Source of the DNA: Planococcus wigleyi
Lineage (GTDB): Bacteria; Bacillota; Bacilli; Bacillales_A; Planococcaceae
Direction of reading: 5' to 3'
DNA length: 64,000 nucleotides
NCBI RefSeq assembly: GCF_014836985.1
Contig: NZ_JACSPU010000005.1
Span: 281,399 to 345,398, forward strand
The position numbers and the translations under genes are program-made. The first letter of the stretch is position 1. Every line of letters starts with the position of its first letter. This document shows, piece after piece, positions 57,541-64,000 of this stretch. The notes under the pieces are model-generated. The model was not told the origin of the DNA and made no database searches. It worked only from the letters and a program-made list of their open reading frames with translations.

Positions 57541-58182
57541 TTAAAATTTATCGATGTCCGCAATAATGTCCTGCAACATGCCAATCGAATCCACCGGCCT
57601 GTCCCCGTATTCCAAACTGTGGTTCAACCCGGGATATAATTTCGATGCCAGGTTTGGATTGGCTTCAAGCTTGCGGTAATTTTCTTCAGAATAATAACGA
57701 TCCTGATCACCAATAAAACATAAGGCGGGATGAGGACTGTCAATCATCGCATTCAACACTCCCTGCTGGTCGATCAACGGTGTCAGCCAAATCAGCTTCG
57801 CTTTTTCAAACCGCCGCTTCTTAATTTCCAAACTCATCGCAATGGTTCCCAGCGACTTGCCTACTATGTAATACTCATCATATTGAGCATCTAAAAAGAA
57901 CTTATCCAAAACAGCAGCCACATCCACTTTGACTGCCCGGTCTAATTCTTCATTGGTAAAATCATCGTATTCTTTGTCTACATACCGGTAGTCTACGCAC
58001 AGCACGTCATACACTCTGTTTAAATAGACTTCCTCGGTGAAATGAAACAACGGCGACGTAGTTTTGTATCCTGCGCCCGGAAAAAAGATCGCCAAGGTTT
58101 TTGCCTTGCCGCTATTTCGAATAAAATTATAAGGAACTGTTATCCCTCTATACCCCTGAACGTCTCCTCTAATCAACTTCAC
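57541..58182 (-). CDS. Alpha/beta hydrolase, paralogue of the 56190 gene
   Basis: 213 residues from GTG 58180-58182, eight bases after AGAGG; a GTG three codons earlier sits inside the ribosome site. The motifs match the 56190 protein: LAIFFPGAGYKTTSPLFHF, IVGKSLGT (nucleophile Ser), FIGDQDRYY and LYPGLNHSLEYG (His). There is no signal peptide. The two proteins are an obvious pair of paralogues on the minus strand, separated by the opposite-strand acetyltransferase. The function is not known. The following 58402-58800 gap holds a repeat array. Confidence 0.83.
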   Translation of the reverse strand: MKLIRGDVQGYRGITVPYNFIRNSGKAKTLAIFFPGAGYKTTSPLFHFTEEVYLNRVYDVLCVDYRYVDKEYDDFTNEELDRAVKVDVAAVLDKFFLDAQYDEYYIVGKSLGTIAMSLEIKKRRFEKAKLIWLTPLIDQQGVLNAMIDSPHPALCFIGDQDRYYSEENYRKLEANPNLASKLYPGLNHSLEYGDRPVDSIGMLQDIIADIDKF

Positions 58183-58401
58183 ATCTGCCACCTCTTTCCA
58201 TCATTATACAAAAAATCCCATGGCGTTGTGTAAGTATTACATCAATTCCGCATATTTATTTGCTGATTAATAAAGATGAAAAACACTTGTCACTTAGTTT
58301 CGCCTTCTATTTTTGAGTAAGCTACAACGGCTTTTTGTAAAACGCAGTTCGCGCAGCCGAACTGCTTCTTTTGGCATTCTAGGTTTTGGATTGTTGGAGT
58401 T

Positions 58402-58800
58402 CTTGTAGAGATGAGAATATGTCAGGTAGAAACACGAGTTGTTCAGGTAGCCCCGAAGACTTCGGGTAGAAAAGCAAATAGTTCAGGTAGAGACGCTCGC
58501 TTGTCAGGTAGAAACACGAATTGTTCAGGTAGCATCGAAGACTTCAGCTAGAAAAGCGAATTGTTCAGGTAGAGACTCTCACTTGTCATGTAGAAACGCG
58601 AATTGTTCAGGTAGCATCGGAGGCTTCGGGTAGAAAAGCAAATTGGTCAGGTAGAGACGTTCGCTTGTCAGATAGAAACACGAATTGTTCAGGTAGCAAC
58701 GAAGACTTCAGGTAGAAAAGCAAATAGTTCATGTAGAGACGCTCACTTGTCAGGTAGAATCGCAAATAATTCATGTACCACCACAAAAACCCCATGTAAA
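58402..58800 (+). repeat. 21/19-bp higher-order array with 82-bp period (family 1, copy 4)
   Basis: Equivalent units start at 58463, 58545, 58627 and 58709, each exactly 82 bp apart. Each block has the 19-bp CAGGTAGCCCCGAAGACTT type and three 21-bp units, CGGGTAGAAAAGCAAATA(GTT), CAGGTAGAGACGCTCGCT(TGT) and CAGGTAGAAACACGAATT(GTT). It lacks the fourth 21-bp unit found in the 103-bp arrays. The right end decays toward 58800. Confidence 0.92.
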
Positions 58801-58824
58801 AACCAAAACCTCCACATAATGAAA

Positions 58825-58860
58825 GAATCCCGTAAGCGTCAATTGCCGCTTACAGGATTC
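58825..58860 (-). terminator. Terminator of the ornithine-cyclodeaminase-like gene
   Basis: GAATCCCGTAAGCG (58825-58838) pairs with CGCTTACAGGATTC (58847-58860) with one mismatch. It is 15 bases past the stop and is followed on the minus strand by TTTC; the T-run is short. Confidence 0.7.
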
Positions 58861-58874
58861 CCTTTTCAAAAAAC

Positions 58875-59858
58875 CTACAATTCCACTTTCATGCCCGCTC
58901 CACTTGCTTCTACTTTGCTGTAGACGCCTTTGGCGACTGCCAAGTCGAAATAAGCGGCGCCGACGCATTTGAAGAAAGTGATTTCGGATTCTGCTTCACG
59001 TCCGGCAACGTCGCCGACGACCAATTGTGCCAGTTCTGCGTACAGTTGGTCGAATGACCAGGCGCCGCTTTCAGCGCTGTGGATCAGTTCGCCCGCTTCG
59101 TCTTTGACGCCGGCAATGTCATCCGCCACGATTTTATTCGCGCGCAGGATGGTGGTTTCGTCCATTTCGCGCATTCTTGGCAAGTAAGAGCCGACACCGT
59201 TGATATGCGTTCCAGGTTTCAAGTCCTCCCCGTTAAACACAGGCTCGTTCGAACGCGTCGCGCAGCAGATGATGTCCGCCTGCTGGACTGCCGACGAAAC
59301 GACGGTTTCAACGACATACGGGATTTCCACTCCGAACGCAACCAGGCTTTCGCCGAAGCGCTCCGCTTTTGCCGGTGTCCGGTTGACCAGAATGATTTTT
59401 TCGATCGGCCGCACCGCAAGTACGCCCAGCACCTGTTCAAATGCCATCGCCCCTGTGCCGATGACGGTCAGCACACGGCTTTCTTTGCGCGCCAATAAGT
59501 CGGTGGCGATGCCGCTGAGCGCGCCTGTCCGCAAGCGGGTTAAATAAGAAGCGGTCATCATCGCGACATGCTCGCCGTTGTCGCCGTCGGATAACAAGAT
59601 GACGCCTTGCGTAGTCGGCTTGCCCTGTGCCGGATTTTCCGGGAAGATGGTGACTATTTTGACGCCTGATATTTTATTCGCCATATCCGCACTCGGCATA
59701 TACAACGCCGATGCCTGACGTTCCGGGAAATCAAGAACCGTGCGATGCGGGCTGTTGATCTGGCCCTCTTGCTTGGCGCGAAGCATTTCCGTGACGTCAC
59801 GGATGGCGTCTTTCATATGGTATTGCTGCTGAATCTGCTGTTCGTTGATGATAAGCAT
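58875..59858 (-). CDS. Ornithine cyclodeaminase / mu-crystallin family protein
   Basis: 327 residues, full length. The family features are TASYLTRLRTGALSGIAT, the NAD-binding VIGTGAMAFEQV, VNRTPAKAERFG, HINGVGSYLPRMREMD and the C-terminal VGAAYFDLAVAKGVY. The family includes ornithine cyclodeaminase, alanine dehydrogenase (archaeal), ketimine reductases and staphylopine-type enzymes, so the reaction is an NAD(P)-linked amino- or imino-acid conversion. ATG 59858 follows AGGAGG. It is downstream of an MHS transporter by 27 bp, under the same promoter, so its substrate is probably what that transporter brings in. Confidence 0.88.
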   Translation of the reverse strand: MLIINEQQIQQQYHMKDAIRDVTEMLRAKQEGQINSPHRTVLDFPERQASALYMPSADMANKISGVKIVTIFPENPAQGKPTTQGVILLSDGDNGEHVAMMTASYLTRLRTGALSGIATDLLARKESRVLTVIGTGAMAFEQVLGVLAVRPIEKIILVNRTPAKAERFGESLVAFGVEIPYVVETVVSSAVQQADIICCATRSNEPVFNGEDLKPGTHINGVGSYLPRMREMDETTILRANKIVADDIAGVKDEAGELIHSAESGAWSFDQLYAELAQLVVGDVAGREAESEITFFKCVGAAYFDLAVAKGVYSKVEASGAGMKVEL

Positions 59859-59885
59859 GGGTATCCTCCTAAAAAAATAAGCCGC

Positions 59886-61196
59886 TTAGACGCGGCTTTC
59901 TTTTGTCGTTACTATTGGTTCCGGCTGAGCCTGTCTGCCGCTCAAATCCTTTACAGCCCAGATGGACAAGAGTGAAATGACAGCAGTCAGGATAATGTAA
60001 AGTGCGACCGGCACATAGGAATTATCGAATGTCGCCAATAGGAATGTCGCAACGAGTGGCGCCGTTCCGCCTGCTAAAGCCGCACCGATCTGGTAGCCTA
60101 ACGTAACTCCAGTATAACGCACTTTGGCGTCAAAGATTTCTGAAAACATCGTGCCGAGAACGGCTGTGATCGGCGCCCAGATGATGCCCAGCCCGATGAT
60201 CGTCGCGACAATCAACAAAGTTACAGACCCCTGCTGCAACAACCAGAAATATGGAAATGCGAATAACCCCATGGCCACCGATCCTGTAACGTACATCTTT
60301 TTGCGGCCGACACGGTCGGATAATGAACCCATGATGGGAATCAAAATCGTCGTGATGACAGTCGCAATCATCACTGCCGCCAAAGTGGCAGTTCTTGAAA
60401 ATTCAAGGTTGGTTGTCGCATACGACACGACAAATGTTCCAAAAATATAGAACGGAGCCGTTTCGACAACTTTTGCACCGATGGCGATCAGCACTTCACG
60501 CCAGTGGTACTTCAAGGTTTCAACAATCGGCACTTTCGGAATCTCGCCGGATGCCTGTACGGCCTTGAACTCCGGTGTTTCATCGATTCCTTTGCGGATC
60601 CATAAGCCGAAGATCACCAGGAATGCGCTCAGGATAAACGGCACGCGCCAGCCCCAGCTCATGAACGCCGCTTCCGGCAATAAGGTCATGATGTAAAGAG
60701 CCAAGGTTCCCATAACCATTCCGATGGTGACGCCCATCTGTGGGATGCTGCCGAAAAACCCGCGTCTTTCAGGCGGCGCATATTCAGTCGCAAGCAATAA
60801 TGCTCCGCCCCATTCGCCCCCGATGCCAAGTCCTTGGATCAACCGAAGCGTAATCAGCAGGATCGGTGCCGCGACGCCGATTGCCTGGTACGTAGGCAAT
60901 AACCCCATGGCGAACGTGGCAAAACCCATCAGGCTCAAGGTGATGACCAAGGTCTTTTTGCGGCCGATGCGGTCGCCGATATGGCTGAAGATGATGCCCC
61001 CGAATGGACGGATAAAGAATGACAGCGCGAAAGATGCGTAAGCGAGCATCAGCCCGACCGTCGGATCTTCATTGATGAAAAACAATTGGTTGAACACCAA
61101 TGCCGCCATTGTGCCATACAGGAAATAATCAAACCATTCAATCGAACTCCCCACGAGACTTGCCGTTAAAACCTTGCGTGTTTGCTTTTTATCCAT
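59886..61196 (-). CDS. MFS transporter, metabolite:H+ symporter (MHS) family
   Basis: 436 residues with 12 predicted helices. The MHS family motifs are SIEWFDYFLYGTMAALVFNQLFF at helix 1, GGIIFSHIGDRIGRKKTL between helices 2 and 3, RLIQGLGIGGEWGGALLLATEYAP in helix 4, and SLSDRVGRKK in the middle. Relatives include ShiA, ProP, KgtP and YhjE, which import shikimate, proline/betaine or dicarboxylates with protons. ATG 61196 follows AAGGGGGAAC. It is first in an operon with the ornithine cyclodeaminase-like gene. A good promoter and a perfect inverted repeat lie upstream, facing a divergent XRE-cupin regulator. Confidence 0.92.
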   Translation of the reverse strand: MDKKQTRKVLTASLVGSSIEWFDYFLYGTMAALVFNQLFFINEDPTVGLMLAYASFALSFFIRPFGGIIFSHIGDRIGRKKTLVITLSLMGFATFAMGLLPTYQAIGVAAPILLITLRLIQGLGIGGEWGGALLLATEYAPPERRGFFGSIPQMGVTIGMVMGTLALYIMTLLPEAAFMSWGWRVPFILSAFLVIFGLWIRKGIDETPEFKAVQASGEIPKVPIVETLKYHWREVLIAIGAKVVETAPFYIFGTFVVSYATTNLEFSRTATLAAVMIATVITTILIPIMGSLSDRVGRKKMYVTGSVAMGLFAFPYFWLLQQGSVTLLIVATIIGLGIIWAPITAVLGTMFSEIFDAKVRYTGVTLGYQIGAALAGGTAPLVATFLLATFDNSYVPVALYIILTAVISLLSIWAVKDLSGRQAQPEPIVTTKESRV

Positions 61197-61217
61197 ACTA
61201 GTTCCCCCTTGCGAATA

Positions 61218-61238
61218 AATTGAAGTGACACTTCAATT
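61218..61238. promoter_or_regulatory. Perfect inverted-repeat operator before the MHS operon
   Basis: AATTGAAGTG (61218-61227) and CACTTCAATT (61229-61238) form a perfect palindrome around one base. It lies 22 bp upstream of the MHS start and immediately downstream of the predicted promoter, between the operon and the divergent XRE-cupin gene. It is the probable site of that regulator. Confidence 0.7.
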
Positions 61239-61251
61239 CTCCCTTTTCAAC

Positions 61252-61280
61252 AGTTTAGTCAGTTAGCAATATTCTGTCAA
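61252..61280 (-). promoter_or_regulatory. Sigma-A promoter of the MHS-OCD operon
   Basis: On the minus strand TTGACA (61275-61280) and TAAACT (61252-61257) are 17 bp apart; the -35 is consensus. Transcription should start near 61245, so the operator at 61218-61238 covers the first transcribed bases. Confidence 0.65.
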
Positions 61281-61356
61281 TATCTTGTCACAATTTTATT
61301 TCTTTGCCATCTACGGTATGATGAAGACAGAACATTTAGCAAAGAGGGGTTTCTGC

Positions 61357-61875
61357 ATGTCGGACGGAACAATTGGGATTACACTGAAAAGCCTTCGCAA
61401 GGAGCGCAACATGACGTTAAAGGAGCTGGCGGAACAGACTGATGTCTCCATCAGTTTCCTGTCGCAAGTCGAACGCGGCAAATCGAGCGTGACGCTGGAA
61501 TCGCTGCGTAAAATAGCGGATGCCTTGAAAGTGGACCCTAGCCTGTTTTTTTCGAATGAAACCGAGGAAATCGATTGGGCCGAGCGACTCGAACGGTTTT
61601 ATTACAAAGATTTATCACAAGGAGTGAAAGAGGCCAGCTTCGTACCGATGCTGGTGACCTTGAAGCCGGGTGATTCGGAAGGCAATCCTTTTGCGCACAA
61701 CGGCTACGAGTTTTTATTTGTAGTGGACGGGGTGTTGACTGTGGAAGTCGAAGGCGAACGCATCGAGCTTGCCCAGCAGCAGTCGATTCTGTTCGATGCA
61801 CGCAAAAAACATTATTGGTTCAACTTAACGGAACAAGATGTACGGTTTTTACTGGTATCGTCCAAAACGAATTAA
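61357..61875 (+). CDS. XRE-family regulator with C-terminal cupin sensor
   Basis: 172 residues from ATG 61357, after AAAGAGGGG; the frame is open for 24 codons upstream but without a site. Residues about 8-62 are the XRE helix-turn-helix (TLKELAEQTDVSISFLSQVERG). Residues about 95-170 are a cupin barrel (HNGYEFLFVVDGVLTVEVEG, then KKHYWFN with its His). Its layout matches the hyu regulator at 15649, but the sensor domain differs. It is divergent from the MHS transporter and ornithine cyclodeaminase-like genes, with a perfect inverted repeat between, and so probably controls them. The ligand may be the transported amino acid or amine. Confidence 0.92.
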   Translation: MSDGTIGITLKSLRKERNMTLKELAEQTDVSISFLSQVERGKSSVTLESLRKIADALKVDPSLFFSNETEEIDWAERLERFYYKDLSQGVKEASFVPMLVTLKPGDSEGNPFAHNGYEFLFVVDGVLTVEVEGERIELAQQQSILFDARKKHYWFNLTEQDVRFLLVSSKTN

Positions 61876-61888
61876 GGGGAGTCCGTCT

Positions 61889-62245
61889 ATGCATCCAATC
61901 AAAGATCCGCAAGTAGATGAATTTATCGAAGCGCTGGAAAGCCCGGCACAGGAAATCGTGGCGCAGCTGCGCACATTGGTGTTCGAAGCCTATCCCGAAA
62001 TGGACGAAGGCTTTAAATGGTCCAAGCCGAGTTATGCTAAAGAAGGCCTGGTATGCTATATGCAGACTGCCAAAAGCCACGTCAACTTCGGCTTTTACCG
62101 GGGTGCTGAGCTACGCGACAAATCCAATCTCTTAGAAGGCGACGGCAAAAAAATGCGTCATGTACGGCTGAACCGGACCGATGAAATCCAGGCGGACGAG
62201 CTGAAGCTGCTGATCTGGGATGCAGTGGAATTGAACCGGAAATAA
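61889..62245 (+). CDS. DUF1801 family protein (YdhG-like)
   Basis: 118 residues from ATG 61889, after TAAGGGGAG; it starts 13 bases past the regulator stop, so it is co-transcribed. The sequence DEFIEALESPAQEIVAQLRTLV, FKWSKPSYAKEGLVCYMQTAKSHVNFGFYRGAEL and KMRHVRLNRTDEI is typical of DUF1801 proteins with an SRPBCC-unrelated, YdhG-like fold. Their role is not known; some contribute to iron or cold responses by genetic linkage only. The C-terminus is complete. A dispersed repeat follows. Confidence 0.85.
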   Translation: MHPIKDPQVDEFIEALESPAQEIVAQLRTLVFEAYPEMDEGFKWSKPSYAKEGLVCYMQTAKSHVNFGFYRGAELRDKSNLLEGDGKKMRHVRLNRTDEIQADELKLLIWDAVELNRK

Positions 62246-62361
62246 CGAAAAGCGGAAGCGCCCATATAGATTCGACGGGCATAAGACGCATTGGCGAAGC
62301 GGCGTTTCTTCAGCCGCATAGCCAAGGGGGCTTATGACCCTAGAATCTGGGTGCTGGAGTC
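62246..62361. repeat. Structured dispersed element (type 3)
   Basis: Starts CGAAAAGCGGAAGCGCCC. AGATTC (62268-62273) pairs with GAATCT (62343-62348), and CATAAG near 62280 pairs with CTTATG near 62331; the inner GGCGAAGCGGC stretch can also fold. The start resembles a repeat I know from other Bacillales intergenic regions. No gene is present between the DUF1801 stop and the methyltransferase terminator. Confidence 0.5.
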
Positions 62362-62428
62362 TGGACAATAAGAAAAGTGAAGGCAGCCGAATTGCTGCAC
62401 ATTGAAAATAACCTTAAACACATAAAAA

Positions 62429-62455
62429 AAAACGAGGCGCAATCCGCCTCGTTTT
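62429..62455 (-). terminator. Terminator of the methyltransferase gene
   Basis: AAAACGAGGCG (62429-62439) pairs perfectly with CGCCTCGTTTT (62445-62455), 5-base loop, and is followed by TTTTATG on the minus strand. It abuts the stop codon at 62456. Confidence 0.87.
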
Positions 62456-63208
62456 CTATTTTGTTGCTTCAAAAGTGATGATGGAATCTGCATTTTTCGG
62501 ATACTGGCCAAATTGATAGCCTGATGAGATGCTGATGTTATTGAAACCGACTTTCTTCAGAATAGCCTTGAATTCCTCAACTCCGTACCAGCGCATCGGG
62601 TATCGCCCAAGTTCTGCTTCAATAAGCCGTCCTTCACGCCAACGTTCGTATCGCCCTTGCGAAATGAAGTATTGCCGGATCCAGTCCACTTCGATTTTCT
62701 TGCTTTCCACTGTCAGCGTGTCGCCGTTCACAGCTTGCCACGTCCGCGTCGACGTTTTCTCCAGTTCGATGTTTGAAGGCACATGCAAATCGACAATCAA
62801 GCGGCCGCCTGCTTCCAAATGGTGATGGAAATTGCGCAACGCCTGCACCGATGCCTCGCGTTCATGAAGCAACAGGAAGGTCCCTGTCGGAATGACAATA
62901 GCTGCATACTTTGCATCCATCGAGAACGACTCCATTTTGGCATTGAACAATTTCGGCTCCAGCCCCCGCGCTTTGCAATTGGCACGGCACGTATCCAGCA
63001 TTTCCTCGGATAAATCAAAGCCGTCCACCTGGAAGCCTTTTTCCAGCATGGGCACGAGCCGGCGACCCGTTCCTGTCGCCGGCTCCAGAATGCGTCCGTT
63101 GCAGGAAGCGAGCCGCTCCAAATAATATTCGATGTCCCCGAACGAACTGCCGATCGGCTTATCGAGGTCATAGACTTCTGACGACAACCTGCTGTAATAC
63201 CCTAACAC
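62456..63208 (-). CDS. Class I SAM-dependent methyltransferase
   Basis: 250 residues from GTG 63206-63208, after GGGGTGATGAG. SAM-binding motif I is ILEPATGTGRRLVPMLEKG, with GFDLSEEMLDTCRANC (acidic loop) and AAIVIPTGTFLLLHE (motif IV region), followed by a C-terminal domain. It fits the Methyltransf_25-type small-molecule methyltransferases. No substrate can be assigned. It is 18 bp after a small membrane protein gene on the same strand, so the two are probably co-transcribed. Confidence 0.9.
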   Translation of the reverse strand: MLGYYSRLSSEVYDLDKPIGSSFGDIEYYLERLASCNGRILEPATGTGRRLVPMLEKGFQVDGFDLSEEMLDTCRANCKARGLEPKLFNAKMESFSMDAKYAAIVIPTGTFLLLHEREASVQALRNFHHHLEAGGRLIVDLHVPSNIELEKTSTRTWQAVNGDTLTVESKKIEVDWIRQYFISQGRYERWREGRLIEAELGRYPMRWYGVEEFKAILKKVGFNNISISSGYQFGQYPKNADSIITFEATK

Positions 63209-63226
63209 CTCATCACCCCATCCGCT

Positions 63227-63511
63227 TTATGAAATCACAAATAAGTTAACAATGACTGCGATGATATTCGGTACAGCCAACAATACCCAATTTCTCATTT
63301 TCGTTACGCGCTGCTGCTTTTCGCGGCGTTTTTCTGAACTTGTTGTTCTTGTGGACTTATTTTTGCCGGTGCCCAATGCCAAGACGCCCCAAATTAATGC
63401 AACGCCTGCAACGATGCCGCTGATGATGTAGACCAGTGACCAATCGTTCATCAAATAGGCCACCAACACGCCGATCAAAGCGATGACTGTTCCAGTTAAA
63501 AAGTATTTCAT
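63227..63511 (-). CDS. Small membrane protein (DUF5316-like)
   Basis: 94 residues with three predicted helices (about 4-20, 26-48 and 74-92) separated by a basic loop, TGKNKSTRTTSSEKRREKQQ. The order of hydrophobic segments resembles the DUF5316 family of Bacillales, but the match is from memory. ATG 63511 follows AAAGGAGAG. It is the first gene of a likely two-gene unit with the methyltransferase. Its function is unknown. Confidence 0.7.
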   Translation of the reverse strand: MKYFLTGTVIALIGVLVAYLMNDWSLVYIISGIVAGVALIWGVLALGTGKNKSTRTTSSEKRREKQQRVTKMRNWVLLAVPNIIAVIVNLFVIS

Positions 63512-63648
63512 GCTATTGCTCTCTCCTTTAGATGCTGTGGATGGTTAAAACTTCCCTGCACATCAATTTTATCAAATGTCACCCGATAGAGGTAGCTGTT
63601 AACGAGGATTTTTGAATCCTGGCTCGAGCGGATGGGTTGTTAGAAGGT

Positions 63649-64000
63649 GATTTGAAGTTTCTACATGACTAATTCAGCCGGCTACATGAACTATCCGGAT
63701 TCTTACAGGGGTTCTAGCTTTCTACATGAACTTCTCGCGTTGCTACATGCCTATATAGGGTTTCTACCTCACTAATTCAACCGGCTACATGAACTAGTCG
63801 ACTCTCTACACGAATTCCATATCCCTACATGAACACTCCACGTTTCTACCTCACTATCTGGAGCTTCTACCTCACTAATTCAGCCGGCCACCTGAACTAT
63901 TTCACTCTCTACATGAATTCCACATCCCTACATGAACACTCCACGTTTCTACCTCACTATCTGGAGCTTCTACCTCACTAATTCAGCCGGCCACCTGAAC
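63649..64000 (-). repeat. 21/19-bp higher-order array with 103-bp period, opposite orientation (family 1, copy 5)
   Basis: Here GTAGAAA-type cores read on the minus strand (TTTCTAC and CTACATGAAC on the plus strand). CCTGAAC at 63891 recurs at 63994, exactly 103 bp later. Minus-strand units include GAGGTAGAAGCTCCAGATA(GT), GAGGTAGAAACGTGGAGT(GTT), the 19-bp CATGTAGGGATGTGGAATT, and CATGTAGAGAGTGAAATA(GTT). It runs into the window end, so it is at least this long. Confidence 0.9.

Noticed and set aside
1..64000. tRNA or rRNA genes
   Set aside because: I looked for GTTCGANTC-type and rRNA motifs in the gaps and saw none; every hairpin noted lacks tRNA features.
1..64000. Insertion sequences or prophage genes
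   Set aside because: No transposase, integrase or phage structural motifs were seen in the proteins read; the dispersed elements encode no proteins.

Overview
The window reads as chromosomal DNA of a low-to-mid GC Firmicute of the order Bacillales. Strong GGAGG ribosome sites, frequent TTG/GTG starts, CcpA-type cre sites, YesM/YesN-type regulators, YozO-, YfhF- and CNNM-like genes, and galactosidases typical of Planococcus all suggest the Planococcaceae. The genus is an inference. From about 6.7 kb to the right end nearly every gene lies on the minus strand, as expected for one arm of a replichore.

Layout. 0-6 kb: end of an acyl-CoA dehydrogenase, an aldehyde dehydrogenase and an acyl-CoA ligase (+), facing two short-chain dehydrogenases and a MarR regulator (-); together an acid/alcohol catabolic locus. 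6.1-10 kb: PH-domain protein, sugar/H+ symporter with a perfect cre, RCC1-repeat protein, lipoprotein. 10-16.2 kb: XRE-cupin regulator, HyuA, HyuB, cupin and NCS1 permease, an uptake and hydrolysis operon for a hydantoin- or oxoproline-like cyclic amide. 16.8-30 kb: galacto-oligosaccharide locus, with a YesMN-type two-component system, a three-gene ABC importer, and GH36, GH35 and GH42 galactosidases. 30-35.4 kb: small proteins, MerR and two CNNM/CorC paralogues. 35.4-46 kb: a PBP-like lipoprotein without its SxxK active site, a CPBP protease, a MarR-controlled heterodimeric ABC exporter, a truncated sigma factor, YfhF and a DUF4385 protein. 46.3-55 kb: maltodextrin locus with two GH13 glucosidases, LacI repressor, ABC importer and ROK glucokinase. 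55.4-63.5 kb: MEDS protein, two paralogous hydrolases flanking a sugar acetyltransferase, an MHS transporter plus ornithine-cyclodeaminase-family operon with a divergent XRE-cupin regulator, a methyltransferase and small proteins.

The most unusual feature is noncoding. Five intergenic arrays (37.6, 45.4, 55.0, 58.4 and 63.6 kb) are built from degenerate 21-bp units with a GTAGAAA-type core. Every fourth or fifth unit is only 19 bp long, so the arrays repeat as higher-order blocks of exactly 103 bp (82 bp in one array). Two further arrays (30.9 and 34.8 kb) have an unrelated core, ATTCYGCAAAC, but the same strict 21-bp spacing, which is two turns of DNA. The 2-bp deficit changes reading frame in each block, so the arrays are not coding; a helically phased protein-binding or RNA role is a hypothesis. 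Two further kinds of structured dispersed element (0.3, 16.7, 20.7, 23.0, 23.2 and 62.3 kb) occupy other gaps.
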